From: Triops longicaudatus
Lineage: Eukaryota > Arthropoda > Branchiopoda > Notostraca > Triopsidae
DNA: 64,000 bases
Direction of reading: 5' to 3'
Assembly: GCA_022885665.1 (NCBI GenBank)
Contig: JAGQDJ010000180.1
Coordinates: forward strand, 1-64,000
The position numbers and the translations under genes were made by a program. The notes beneath the pieces were generated by a model. That model did no database searches. It saw nothing but the letters and a program-made list of their open reading frames with translations, and had not been told where the DNA came from. The stretch's first letter is position 1. The number at the start of each line of letters is the position of its first letter. Below are positions 1 through 10,105 of the stretch, piece after piece.

Positions 1-32
1 TATATATATTAAATTTTATTTTATTTCTATAC

Positions 33-251
33 GAAGAAGAAACGCATTTACCAGAAAGTTCCGTCACCTTACGGGATGGAACCGGTACTATTGCCAGTAA
101 TATGGCTCCTTTGTCGGGTTTTGTTGTGAAACTTTCAACAAACGATTTTACCAGGCGCGTGTGCCTGTGTCTTTCTGCACAGTGTACCCCTTTGTGGGTC
201 ACTGCAAGTGTGCGGGTTAAGTTTTCCGACGAGGGTGTCTGTTTCCGAGAC
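33..251 (+). CDS. Open frame at the left edge, possible exon
   Basis: An open frame of 73 codons runs in from the window edge and ends at TGA 252-254. Its translation begins EEETHLPESSVTLRDGTGTI and later contains TRRVCLCLSAQCTPLWV. I recognise no family. The AT-rich run at 1-32 could be the end of an intron, with an acceptor near 36-54. The next open segment (255-407) is in the same frame, so the TGA is either a true stop, part of a very short intron (a weak donor GTTAAG lies at 216 and an acceptor at 260, which would give 45 bp), or a disabling mutation. Length alone is not significant in this window. Confidence 0.12.
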
Positions 252-260
252 TGATTCCAG

Positions 261-406
261 TTACCGGAAATGTATCAGCATTTGTTACTAAGCGTCGAAA
301 CTAAACTGTCATCATTGAAGGAGCCCAACGGAAGTTTTCCCTTTTTTTGGGTTGAATTGCGAGGCCACCGTACCCGTCAAATGACTCCGGAAGTTTTTAA
401 GACCTC
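261..406 (+). CDS. Candidate exon with strong donor, unknown protein
   Basis: The segment is open in a single frame and is bounded by a CAG acceptor at 258-260 and a consensus donor GTAAGT at 407-412. It could also be a first exon starting at ATG 270, which reads MYQHLLLSVETKLSSLKEPN and ends RTRQMTPEVFKT plus two bases (TC). The other two frames contain stops close to the donor. The following intron (407-566, 160 bp) has a branch-like CTTAAC at 525-530, a T-rich tract and a TTTCAG end, which is a textbook arrangement. The split codon is completed as TCG (Ser) by the next exon. I recognise no family, and the model has not been tested against transcripts. Confidence 0.25.
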
Positions 407-566
407 GTAAGTGAAGAAGCTGGTCTTGTGGAAATGGTTGGAACACTTGGAAGGGCTGAATTGTTTAGGTGGAATGAAAGTAGATGCTTTGGAGTACAGG
501 GAAGCTTGTGGTTTTAAAGGGGGACTTAACAAGTTGCTTAGAAGGAACGTTTTGTTTTGTTTTCAG

Positions 567-582
567 GTTTCGAGAGATATAA
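567..582 (+). CDS. Candidate terminal coding exon
   Basis: After the acceptor TTTTGTTTTCAG ending at 566, the first G completes a Ser codon. The frame then reads Phe-Arg-Glu-Ile and stops at TAA 580-582. With the upstream exon this gives a C-terminus VFKTSFREI. The region up to about 1020 would be 3' untranslated. The short coding part makes this call depend wholly on the intron being real. Confidence 0.2.
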
Positions 583-1001
583 GCCTTTGTTACCGGCGTT
601 ATTAACTGCCATTAGGCAACCAACTCCAAAAGTCGTTCAAGCTGTCACGGAGGTCTCGACCACGCGCTCTGCTTTACGACAGTGACGCTACGGGGCAGGT
701 AACGGACGGAAGAGCAGTCTTAGGGCCCCCGTACCGAAAACTGGAATTTGTTTGTTTTGCTTTTCTGGCCGAGGCAGCCAGACGCGGAGTATGTGTGGAC
801 GCTAAACGAACTTGTAGGGGAATTGGCTGTTCAGTTGGTGAGGAGCTAATTGTTAGACTGGAAAGAAAAGCCCTGTGTAACAAATGAAGGAGCTTGATTT
901 AGCTACGTGTAAGATGACGAAGACAAGAGAAATGGTAAAAGACAAGCGTTGTTCGCATGAACAGGACTTGGACAGGAAATGCCTTAATTTGTGTTGCCCA
1001 C

Positions 1002-1007
1002 AATAAA
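1002..1007 (+). terminator. AATAAA poly(A) signal candidate
   Basis: A canonical AATAAA hexamer lies about 420 bases after the stop of the candidate gene at 261-582. It overlaps an (AAAC)n microsatellite, so it may be incidental. Confidence 0.2.
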
Positions 1008-1020
1008 CAAACAAACAAAC
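1005..1020. repeat. (AAAC)4 microsatellite
   Basis: Four perfect AAAC units directly follow the AAT of a poly(A)-like hexamer. Confidence 0.95.
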
Positions 1021-1114
1021 ACGCCGGTACGAGTCATTACAATTTGACTTTAGAGATTTAACAGCAGAGCAACTAACGTGAAACGAGCTGTAGCGTGGGC
1101 TAGGAATAGGGCTA

Positions 1115-1550
1115 GATGGCGTTGCTGCATTGAAGGATGCATTGAAGTGGCGCAGCTGGGGTACGTAAACGAAGCCGTTATTTATACAACTTTGGGGAAG
1201 TCTGTGAGCTATTTACTGCGTAATATAAAAACCTAGTGTTGAAAACAGAAATGCAGGAGATAATGTGGAAAATGGCTTGAGAAGCGTTTTTTTAATTCCT
1301 TATGTGGCGAAGCATCGAGAAGTCGTGCGGGTGGGGTAAGTAAACAAGGAGAAACTGAGTAGATGAATAAGCCATTAACCGGTTAGTGGTAAACTACAGA
1401 CAAGAAAAGTCGGAAGAAAGTCAGACATTTGCTTGGCACAATGCAATTGCATTGTTTTCTCTGTTGCGTGGCATTGTAGTGCGACAGATGGCGTTGCTGT
1501 GTGGAGGATCGAGAAGTTGCTAATAGGTGTTCACTAAGGATATTTATGGC
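1115..1550 (+). repeat. Three diverged repeat copies about 185 bp apart
   Basis: AGATGGCGTTGCTG occurs at 1115 and again at 1487. A third, central segment (about 1301-1345) shares GAAGTNGNGC...TGGGGTANGTAAAC with the first copy and CATCGAGAAGT-like sequence with the third. The shared GAAGT points lie at 1144, 1319 and 1513, so spacings are 175 and 194 bp. The copies are degenerate and no coding content is evident. The element type is unknown. Confidence 0.4.
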
Positions 1551-2112
1551 TTAGAATGCGTGTGAAGAAATTGAACATCTAATCTCAATTGTTACCGAAG
1601 GGAAGAGGAACACAGAGTAAAGTCTGCTGGCTTGTCTATTCGCTTTCTTCGTTCCTCTGACCCTCTGTCTGTTGTAGAAGCTTTACCCATTTCTGACGCC
1701 AAGGCTTTAAACTTCAGCACTCATTAAAATCTCATTAATGGAAGCCATTTTCCCAACGTAAATTTATTATTCAGCATATTAATTACGAGTATTAATTTAG
1801 ATTTTAAAACGAAGGTCGCAGTAATGAGCGAATTACCATAATTCCCCAAACCTTTCGCGAGAACTATAAACCCGTGGCAAGACGAAAAGACTTCAAAGTT
1901 ACGTAAAAGCCTCCAAAAGGCAATTAACGATGTTTTCTGTATTTGAAATTGGCAGTATCTCCGACCTTAAGGATTGTTGGATGCTATAAAATACTATAAT
2001 CCTTTTATTTCTATCCTACTATATTCTTACTGAAGCTTAACTTGGCAATTATTTCTTTTTGTAATAGTTAAACTAACTTAACATGAATAGATTTTCTGTT
2101 TTTGCGTTTCAG
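1551..2112 (+). other. Non-coding stretch ending in a strong 3' splice site
   Basis: No open frame is supported here. A 45-base pyrimidine-rich run ends in GTAG at 1677. A second, better site has AACTAAC at 2071-2077 (a near-perfect branch-point sequence), a T-rich tract and TTTCAG ending at 2112, with the branch A 36 bases from the AG. The matching donor was not identified. Confidence 0.35.
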
Positions 2113-2302
2113 TGTGTCATGTTTTTCGATTGTGAAGCATTGTAACACCATTGTTAAGTATTATACTGGAATCTTCCATAGTGCGTACGTAAAAAATTTG
2201 GATTATTATATTCTAAAAGCAGTCACAACGTCAAGAGGAAATTCTATATCATGTTTCTGTGAACGTCCGATGGGATTTTGGCTACCATATGAGGATTATT
2301 AA
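2113..2302 (+). CDS. Candidate terminal exon, unknown protein
   Basis: Directly after the branch-point and TTTCAG signal at 2071-2112, one frame (codons from 2114) is open for 62 codons to TAA 2300-2302. It reads VSCFSIVKHCNTIVKYYTG and ends PMGFWLPYEDY. An alternative frame gives only ten codons (CVMFFDCEAL). The splice signal is among the best in the window, but I found no partner donor and recognise no family. The exon could equally be untranslated. Confidence 0.2.
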
Positions 2303-2401
2303 ATGAATTAAGGCTACGGATCCCAGTTTGTAGGCCTATTTTTGTCTAGGTAATCGATGGGAAAAAATGAGGCAGATTTTTATTTTCTGCCTGCAGATCT
2401 G

Positions 2402-2468
2402 GTAAGTCAGCCAGAAACTCCGCGGCCGCTTTTTTCTTCCTTTTTGATTTTCTATTCTTCCATTTTAG
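2402..2468 (+). other. Candidate 67-bp intron
   Basis: The segment begins GTAAGT and ends in a 40-base pyrimidine run finishing ATTTTAG. Upstream, ATG 2357 opens a 15-codon frame (MGKNEADFYFLPADL) that ends in phase at the donor. Downstream the frame continues for 14 codons (LTIDSLSIVSFGHT) to TAA at 2511-2513. The product would be only 29 residues, so the intron may lie in non-coding RNA. Confidence 0.2.
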
Positions 2469-2513
2469 TTAACAATTGATTCTCTTTCCATCGTCTCGTT
2501 TGGACACACTTAA

Positions 2514-3331
2514 GTTTCGATCATCTCCTGGCCGATACTCCAGTAGCCTTTTTTATGGCCGGGAGCAGGAGTCTGTTGGAGGAAACTAGCAAGGCGGAAA
2601 CATTTTTGATCGCATGAAGAAATTGCTGGCTAAAAAGCCACTTCTCGGGAGCTTAAGAAAAATGCAAAAAGAAAGCCCAGGAAAAAGTCTCACAGCGCTA
2701 TGCTTTTCCAAGTAGTGCTGTTATAGGCAAGATTTTTTATGAAGCTCTTGTGGGCCATGATCGAGGAGCCATTATGACATCGAAAATGGTCGATGCCGAG
2801 CCCCCAATCCAATCAAGGCTTCTTCGCTCGCCTTCTCTTTTATTCCATTTCTGACTTTTCTCCCCTGAGCGCACGATCTTACCCTGGAAAATAATAGTCA
2901 TAATAATAATAATAAAAATCTTCCATTCGTCCTTTTAAAACTCTCTCTCTGGCTGGAAGGTAACTCAACGAAAGTAATGCGAGCTTCGAAAAAAGAAGCT
3001 TGGCCAGTCGATCAGCCCCTTGTGTGTACCGGCACGAAATAGTGTTCGTTCCTAGTGAATATGTGATGAATCCCTTGGATCACCATTCGAGAAAGAGCAT
3101 GACCAGGAAAAAAACGAGAGCTGGAGAAGGAAAATGTTCTTCTTGCTCTTGTCAGCAAATTGGCCCCGACGAATAAAAAATGAAAAAAAAAAAAAAAAAA
3201 GACGTCTTCGTCTCAGCGGAGGAGGCCGTTTTCCGGTTCTTTTTCTTTCCGGTATTGGGCGAACGTAATTTAAATTCAATCAAAAATTGCCGGTACAAGG
3301 CCTTTTTTTCTTCTCTTTTCTTTTTTCCTAG
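2514..3331. other. Non-coding stretch with simple repeats
   Basis: It contains a (TAA)5 run (2901-2915), a perfect A18 tract (3183-3200) and a 28-base pyrimidine tract (3302-3329) ending in CCTAG at 3331. A possible donor AAG|GTAACT lies at 2960. If paired with the acceptor at 3331 it leaves AG to be completed as Ser in the long frame that follows. No gene is recognised. Confidence 0.5.
3183..3200. repeat. A18 homopolymer
   Basis: Eighteen consecutive A residues. Confidence 0.95.
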
Positions 3332-3446
3332 TCAGCGATTCTTTCGTGTCTTATTGCGTTTTAGAGCTGTACCGAGTTTCGATGTCCTGGCCCTGAAAGA
3401 TGGGAAGAATGCTTGTCCAAATTTTAAAGGTTTTGTGAGTTTGTAG
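3332..3446 (+). CDS. Candidate terminal exon, unknown protein
   Basis: It follows a very strong pyrimidine tract and TAG acceptor. One frame (codons from 3333) is open for 37 codons to TAG 3444-3446, reading QRFFRVLLRFRAVPSFDVLA and ending NFKGFVSL. The phase agrees with a donor at 2960, which would give a 372-bp intron. The peptide PSFDVLAL in it also occurs at 9758-9781 on the minus strand. I recognise no domain. Confidence 0.2.
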
Positions 3447-4393
3447 AGAACAAAACAAAAGATTTCCTTTCGAGCCATAAATTGTTCCAATTGCGGAGTG
3501 ATCTTCCAACGAGGCGGTTTTGCATTCTTGGTCATTATCTGCGCGTAAATCTGTCATCGCAGACTAATAAATACGCGGGAGCCAAAGTGGGAAATAATTA
3601 TCAGTGCAGAAAGGTAAAACGACCCTCAGCGCGGGGCTTTTCAGCTGGAAAACACGGCAGCGGTAAAAACTACATAAAGTTGTCTGCAGCAGCCAAAAAG
3701 GTCGGCAGGAACCGTTGCCAAGCTTTCAATTTGAATTACAGTGCCAGCTGCGCCCATAGGTGGCGCGCATGTTCAGCGCGTGGCTAATAAACCAACGTAG
3801 GCAATGCGGCGATTCTAACTTGCCATTGTTGCTACTACGACACTAAACTAAAACACCCGATTAGGCTCGTTTTATGCCCCAGCATGGAAATACGCGTGTT
3901 TAGCTGCATTGGTAGGCAAAAAGGTATCAAAAGTTTGAAGGGGGCTAGGCAGGCTAAAATAGCACGGCTGGGTTAGACTGAACCACGTGGCCCTGCGACA
4001 CATTGTTGTATTGATCAAATTACGAGAACAAGTGGAGAAATCCCAAGCCACTCGTAAATCTACGTTACTGATCCAAAAAAGAAAGAAGACTCGTTGAAAC
4101 TTTCTTTTATAGTAGGAAGGGACATGTTTTCTTTATGCCTGCGTCCCAGGGTGAGGCTTGGGGACAACCTGACCTGCTTTTTATAGTTTCACGTGCTTGG
4201 GTTTGTCATCGTAATGTGCAATTGTAGCATTGAAAAGCAAAGGAGGGTGTAAAACAAAAAGCCATGATTTCGTTTCGTCAAGATTCCGGGCGAAAGAAAA
4301 GGTTCAGCAATGGGAAGAGAAACAGTTGTTCGTCATAAAAGCTGGGAGAGATCCTAGTCTAGTGGCATTTAAGCTGGCAACTGGGAGGGGGAA
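3447..4393. other. No gene recognised
   Basis: Open frames here are short. One includes GKHGSGKN around 3648-3671, which resembles a P-loop but has Asn where Ser or Thr is needed. No repeat, RNA gene or regulatory site can be supported. Confidence 0.5.
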
Positions 4394-4531
4394 ATGCGTA
4401 GGTCTTTTCATTTTCAGCTTTACGAGGCTGCGTTCGAACTTTGGCTGCTGGATGTCGCAAATTGCTGCACATATGCATCGAACACACGCGTGTACTCGCA
4501 TACACCCCACTTGGATTTTTATGATGTTTGA
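4394..4531 (+). CDS. Short open frame after a 3' splice-like site
   Basis: A 45-codon frame starts at ATG 4394 and ends at TGA 4529-4531. A good acceptor (TTTTCATTTTCAG, AG at 4416-4417) lies inside it, and the part after it is unusually protein-like: LYEAAFELWLLDVANCCTYA followed by SNTRVYSHTPHLDFYDV. It may be a small ORF or a terminal exon. I found no partner donor and recognise no family. Confidence 0.12.
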   Translation: MRRSFHFQLYEAAFELWLLDVANCCTYASNTRVYSHTPHLDFYDV

Positions 4532-4541
4532 ACAACTGTGA

Positions 4542-7528
4542 ACGGCTCTAATAGTATAGGGAAGAATAAGGCCAGGCTTTCACTCAACGCAGCTCATTAA
4601 ACTGGCCTGTGTCGAGGGACGAAAGAGATGGCTAAATTTACCTAAATTCACCTTTGGCCGTGACTCAGCTGCGGACTTTTGAAGATTTTATGACTGGACA
4701 AATCTGTCGAAAGTGATTATCGTCTTGCTGTGACACCATTCTTAATTTTTAAGCCATTAAGGCACTACTTGCAACCGCAGCAATGGCCTAGTTATTATAG
4801 TAAAAGATGTTTTCTTGTGTGTTCCTTACTTTCCAAACGTACACGAAATTTCGGAGGCCAAAGTCTCTTTACGCGCGGGAAGTCTAATGGCCCACGTGCA
4901 TGTAAAACCCGCGTATAGCGAGTACCGTGAGTCCAGATAGGAGAATAGTGTTAGGAAGCAAATTTTTTTCTCATTTTCTCGCGCAAATGGGCTACTAGTG
5001 GTACAAAGGAATGACGGAGTGCCATAAGCGTCGACTCGACAGTTGGTAAAGACGCCAAGGACTCAAGTTAGGGCCGCGAAATAAATGTGGCAACTGGCAA
5101 CTTTGAGTTGGTCATTCTTTTACGTCCCAAACGTAACAGTTGGGGAGACAGGGACACACTTCATTGTGAAACTTCTCGGTGGATCGCTATCGATTGCTGT
5201 TGTGGCCACTGGCTGTACTGTTTATTCCTACAACTTTGCTTAAAACTGGAGCATTCCAGTTCGTTATTGAAGCTTAGACACACAAGATTAGTCTGAAACA
5301 CGGTTGTATCAATGAATTTTTAAAAATTTTGTCGTGTGTCACTTCTTAATTGCAAATTAAAAAATTTAATATAAATTTAATATAAAAATGTCATATAAAA
5401 AATAATATTAAATTAAAAATATTAAAAAGTAATATGTAGCCAATATTAGAACCATATAGCGGAATATAGAACCGTGTAGAATAAGTATAGAGCCATGAAT
5501 TAAGTTTGAACAATGTGCATAAAAAAGTAGCGATTAATACTATCGAAGAGAGTATACAAGTTCTAAAATACATAGGAAAATTCCTTCTGCTATTGATTTT
5601 TTTAAAGTCAAAAAGGCTATTTTTCAGTCTTTGAAGAGTCTTGAGCTTTCACTCAAGTGTTATATTAGCAAGGTTTTGTAGATACTCGGGCAGAGAATGG
5701 GGGGTAAAAGTTGAATTTAAGGGCTAAACCTAAATGGGAACAGGGATTTGATTATATATATATCGTCATGGGAAAATGGGTGTCATTTTGTAGCGTTGAA
5801 CGACGGGAAAGAAGGGGATTTTGAACGCAGCAATTTCCGAACTCGATGCTTCGTGTTCCATCTGGGCGTGATATGTCTGATGAGTTAATTATTCTTGGGG
5901 TTTACTTGGTAGCCAAGCGGTGGCGGAAGAACGCGACAAGAGGATTTCAGGCTGTAAACTGTTACAGGGGAATTGATCCAATTTCCGAATGCTCAAAACT
6001 TTGCTGGTGAAACGACAATTAAGGCCATTGGAGCCAAACCGCTTATAGTTTTCTAAGCAAAATGTCGCAAACAGTGCAATCTTCCACAAAACCATTGCGA
6101 GAGTAAAGTTTCGCTTGAAGAACTTTATTTGAAACTATTAATTTCTTTTGCATATACAGTTTTATACAGTTATTACATACATATGACAGTCTTTATAGCA
6201 AAGTTGATGCCGAAATGTGACACTGTTGTTGTAACCGAAAACTGCGAAATTTTCTCGGCATCACCATCGCCATTATTAAATAAGAAAAACTTTCTATAAG
6301 CGTGTCTACTCGTAGGCGATATAAAGATATTGTGAAAGATGAAACATGCGTGTTTTTTTTGTTTTTTTTTTAAAAAAAGAAGTCTGAATCCTCTCAAGGC
6401 AGGTGGATCGTGATCAACAGTGGAATCAAGAATGAAACCACGTCCAGCTCCTTGTCGCCCTAAAAATTTCACGTTGGCTCCGAACGGAGTAGCAGACAAT
6501 TTCGACAGCATTTTCGACTTCATTCGTCATTTCGTGTCTCAAAAAACGGAGGGAAAATGAGATTTTGGCACACGATTCTGGCGGATCTTTTCAGGGGCCC
6601 ACGTTCGGGGTTTTTCTGTCTTAAGAAGCTTTTCGCGGAACATTGTAGTGGTCGAAACACTTTTACAACCAGTGACTCGTTGTCTTCCTCGCACAGGCTT
6701 CGCCTCGTGGATCGGTATCAGTGGGCTTTTTTCCGAGTGGCGTTCCTGTCGTCACCCTCATCCTTTTCCAACCCCTTTCCACCCCTCGTTGTAGCATTCC
6801 TGAGTTAAGTTCATCACCTCGTCAAAACTTAGCCATTCGTGGCGGTTTTCCTTCCTCTAATTAGCTAGGGTGTCGTAATGAGCTTATGCAAAAAAGGGCT
6901 TGGTCGCGTGGAGTGAAACAAAAGCCCAACAGTGCGTATTATCAAGTGTAATGGCAAGGTTGTACTTTTAAAACGCCTCTCCAAGGTTTCATTACTCGTT
7001 GTTGATTTGGATTTCCTCCTTTACTTGGTCGTTTTCAGCCGTGGAGCTTTTCCTAGCTTTAGGTAGCTACAGTATGTCAATCTGAATTTAAATGTTCTTC
7101 CTATTATGGCTACTGTATTTGGTATTGTTGAATAAAGGAAGCTTGAAAAGCCAAGGAGGGTGACAAAGGGAAAAGAAAGGATTTTCGTGAGACACAGGGC
7201 TGAAAAAGAAAGAGCAATAGTGAAGTTAACTCTTTCTAATTTAGCGTGGCCACAGAGGGAAGTTGCGAGGGTAGACAATGAAACGAACGAGGATTCGGGG
7301 TAATCAGGGAGCTGGAAATGATGACATCTTTTGGGGGTTCTTTTTCTCCCTTTTCATTTGGCTGCTGCGGTTCTTCTTATTATGATGAAAAATTAGGACT
7401 AAAGGAGATTTCTGTCTTGCCGGAATAAAAACAGATGGACTGTCATTAAAAAGCTTGCAGAGAGAAAGAAAACTCAGGGGTCCATTGCAGGCCGTCGTGT
7501 GGGGTCGCTGTGAAACAAACAAAAGTCA
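4542..7528. other. Non-coding stretch with AT-rich island
   Basis: No gene is supported. An AT-rich island (about 5336-5450) contains a perfect 11-bp tandem duplication AAATTTAATAT at 5362-5383. A short (TA)n lies at 5753-5763, and T8-G-T10 runs into A7 near 6353-6378. The open frames present are short and overlap in several frames. Confidence 0.5.
5336..5450. repeat. AT-rich island
   Basis: Long runs of A and T with very few G or C, including two adjacent copies of AAATTTAATAT. It stands out sharply from its flanks. Confidence 0.7.
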
Positions 7529-7553
7529 TTTTTTATTTTTATTTTATTTTATT
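7529..7553. repeat. (TTTTA)n low-complexity tract
   Basis: Imperfect pentanucleotide repeat of T4-5 separated by A. Confidence 0.9.
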
Positions 7554-7703
7554 AGTGCGAGTTGGACTTTTTCGCTCGCTTTCCTCCACTTTTCGGATAA
7601 TGCGCTCTTTCCGAGGGATTTTGCGTAGCCGAAGCCTTCCACTGAAGGATAATAGACATTTTTTATTCTAAAAAAATAAAAGGGACGCGAGAAAGAGGAA
7701 GCA

Positions 7704-8099
7704 ATGCGAGAAGAACAATTGCGGTTAGCGTTAAGGAAATGTAGGGCTGGCCGGGGAGTCGACGTTGAGGTGGAAGACGGTGGCATTTATGATTGGGAAA
7801 TCACACATTATGGTTCCGTCGTGTCCCATAAGATCTGCCGCTACTGCCTTGAAATGCCACGTGACAGGTTTTACTCCCTTTTCTTTCAAGGTGGACGGTA
7901 TTGTACAAACACAAAGGGAGTCTCGCTATGCAGAATGCGAGGCTGTGGCATGTCATCCTTCATAGCTGTACCGTACTTACGAGGCCTTGGGTGTCATTTT
8001 TACATGATTTGGGTTCTCAGTGATGATTACGTAATTAAATGCTTCACGCGACTGACATTTGAAATTACTTGGGTAGAGTCACGAGACTCATTCAAACGG
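7704..8099 (+). CDS. Candidate coding exon, cysteine-rich unknown protein
   Basis: ATG 7704 (G at -3) opens a frame of 132 codons whose stop TAG (8100-8102) overlaps a donor CG|GTAGAG, as expected if the frame is spliced there. The N-terminus is MREEQLRLALRKCRAGRGVD. Cysteines fall at residues 13, 45, 48, 67, 76, 81, 97 and 113, with a CxxC at 45-48 (CRYC), and a hydrophobic stretch lies near 98-105. The two bases left over (CG) join the next exon at 8437 to make Arg and continue in an open frame. I recognise no family, and frames of this length also arise by chance here. Confidence 0.27.
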
Positions 8100-8436
8100 T
8101 AGAGAATAAATACAGTTTCAGTCAGAAAAAGTCCATTTTAGTGACTCTAGTTAGGTTAGGTTAAAAGCCCAAGACTGCAGTTCAAGAGAACAAGGCAAAG
8201 CATTAGTGGGTAGTTGCATAGAAGAGACTATCGTTTTATACATCCCGGTACATAAATCTCGTTTTGCGGGACTTTGCTTGGGTCCGTGTCAGGTTGATGC
8301 TCGAGTCCGATTTGCTTCCACTGGCTCTTCAAACGCAGCTTGTGTGGAGGAAAAAGCTGCGAGTGTGCCATGCCAGAACTGTTTCAGATTTTTTTCTTGC
8401 TGTTTTTTTTTTTTTTTCTTACTTCGGCTCTTGTAG
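8100..8436 (+). other. Candidate 337-bp intron
   Basis: It begins GTAGAG and ends with T15, further pyrimidines and CTTGTAG at 8436, one of the strongest 3' splice-site tracts in the window. Reading phase is preserved across it. Confidence 0.27.
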
Positions 8437-8524
8437 AGGTTTAGACGGGCAACGAGGTTCCATAGATCAGGGTTTTGGTGGGGAGGAACGGGCAGTTACA
8501 ACCAACGCTCTATATCTTCCCTGA
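8437..8524 (+). CDS. Candidate terminal coding exon
   Basis: In phase with the exon ending at 8099 it completes an Arg codon and reads GLDGQRGSIDQGFGGEERAV, then TTNALYLP, ending at TGA 8522-8524. A competing frame that starts exactly at the acceptor stays open much longer (8437-8853, 139 codons, TAG 8854-8856). That frame contains the 24-bp in-frame repeat at 8551-8598 and is followed by ATTAAA at 8905-8910, a common poly(A) variant. Only one frame can be coding, and the sequence alone does not decide which. Confidence 0.22.
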
Positions 8525-8550
8525 GAGGCGATGCGAAGTCCGAGCTAAAG

Positions 8551-8598
8551 CGGTGGAAACTCAATGGGGGGACAAGGTGGAAACTCAGTGGCGGCCAC
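8551..8598 (+). repeat. Two tandem 24-bp units
   Basis: Adjacent imperfect copies share GGTGGAAACTCA. In the 139-codon frame they encode RWKLNGGT and RWKLSGGH, so the duplication preserves that frame. Confidence 0.75.
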
Positions 8599-9375
8599 AT
8601 AAGAAGCAACAAGAAAAAAGTCATGTTTTATCGGCCCTGGCGAGGGGAACGAGCTCGAGAGAGAAAGAGAAGCTGTAAATTAATGCCATTTGTCACAAAA
8701 GTTGGAAGGCTTAATGGCCAAAAGGCGCTTGTCGCCCTTTATCTAACCTTAAACAAGCTGAAGTGGCACCAGCTTGTGGTGGAACCCCCCTCACTTACCT
8801 CAGCCCCGCCCAGCCACCCGCTACCGGGGCTTGGAAGATTGCAGGACTGTATTTAGGGAGTTCTTGGTGTCCTATTCAAGCCGAGTTGTTGGCTTATGGG
8901 GTGTATTAAAGGGCTTTTTTAGCGTGGTGGTATTGCGTGGTGTATAGTTTCTGTTCAAGTATGAAAGGGACTTACTTGCAGCAACTAGGGCTGAAAAGGT
9001 TCGGGATACTTCTTTGTTGATTGTGGGAATATTGCGAATTCTGTTTGGGTCTTGTAGGGCTATGCACGCGTTGGGTATTCGAAGAAAGGTTCATTTCGAT
9101 GCGAATTCATGGTGCCAGTGTGTTATTGATAAAGGTTTTAGACTCCTCTTTTAAGATTTGCAGAACATTTAAATGGTCTGAGTTTATCAACCTGCTTAAT
9201 GTTCCTCCAATTTTATATCAATATTCGTCCCTAATTCCCTTTGCCGTACCGCTTTTCATCGTTATTGCTCCACAAAGGGGTTTATACAACGCACTCGTGC
9301 CGTAATTGGGTCTCATAATTGCATTTGACTTTCCTTTCGTTCCGGTTGACGGAAGTTTCTCTGGTGACGCTCCAG

Positions 9376-9393
9376 CTCTCTCTCTCTCTCTCT
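9376..9393. repeat. (CT)9 microsatellite
   Basis: A CT dinucleotide run, with a second shorter one at 9411-9420. Confidence 0.95.
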
Positions 9394-10086
9394 TTCTACC
9401 CTCTTGTCTTTCTCTCTCTCGCTAGCATCGTTCGCGTGCCCATTTTGGCCTTTGGGTCCCCGAACCGTGCTCGAACTCGGGTCGCATTAGAAATCTCTAA
9501 AAAGAGCGGGGCACCCAAAACTCGCCCGAATGTATGCCATACATTAGTCTTGCTTAGGCTCCGGACTCGCCACAGTCGCCATGATGCTCCTGCTTCCAGT
9601 GCCGTCCGTCGTGCTACTAGCTGGGAAGCCAGCAGCGGGACTCGTAATTCCAACTTAAGAGTCAGTTCGCTCCCGATAGGGGAAACCTGACGGCCCCAGC
9701 TTCGCCAGCTTCCCAAACTTGCCCTGCTCTTAACTTATGTTACACCTTCAGCCTTCGAAGAGCCAAGACGTCAAAACTTGGCGAAACTGTGGCTTCTTTC
9801 GCATCTCGAGGGAAGCGGCTCGCCTGCCTGTCAGGCTGTCTCGGAAAAAACATTCGGAGACCACAGCTTCGTCCCATCGTTTCCCACTTGCGCCCTTGAA
9901 AGTTCGCTTTGCGAAAACTCCCGCTTGCGGTCAACGAGAAATCAAACTAAATAGAACCAAACGTTAGTCATGGGAAAGAATACCAGGGCTGTAGATAGAC
10001 GGTTTGGTTCGAGTCTTCAGCCAATTTGCTAAGAGAAAAAAGGGCTGTAAATTGTCTAGCGTCATCCTTACGTCTCACAAGCGGAA

Positions 10087-10105
10087 GGGTTGGGGGTTGG
10101 GGGGG
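10087..10105 (+). other. G-quadruplex motif
   Basis: G3-TT-G5-TT-G7. The last run is long enough to supply two tracts. Confidence 0.5.

Noticed and set aside
3648..3671. GKHGSGKN, P-loop-like
   Set aside because: Asn replaces the required Ser/Thr, there is no second nucleotide-binding motif, and the frame has no ATG.
8437..8856. 139-codon open frame starting at the acceptor as the definite exon
   Set aside because: Long, and followed by ATTAAA, but its phase does not match the upstream donor at 8100. Frames of this length occur by chance several times in the window. Kept only as an alternative.
9995..10020. GGTTCGAGTCT resembling a tRNA B box
   Set aside because: No A box, no acceptor stem pairing and a mismatch at a conserved base.
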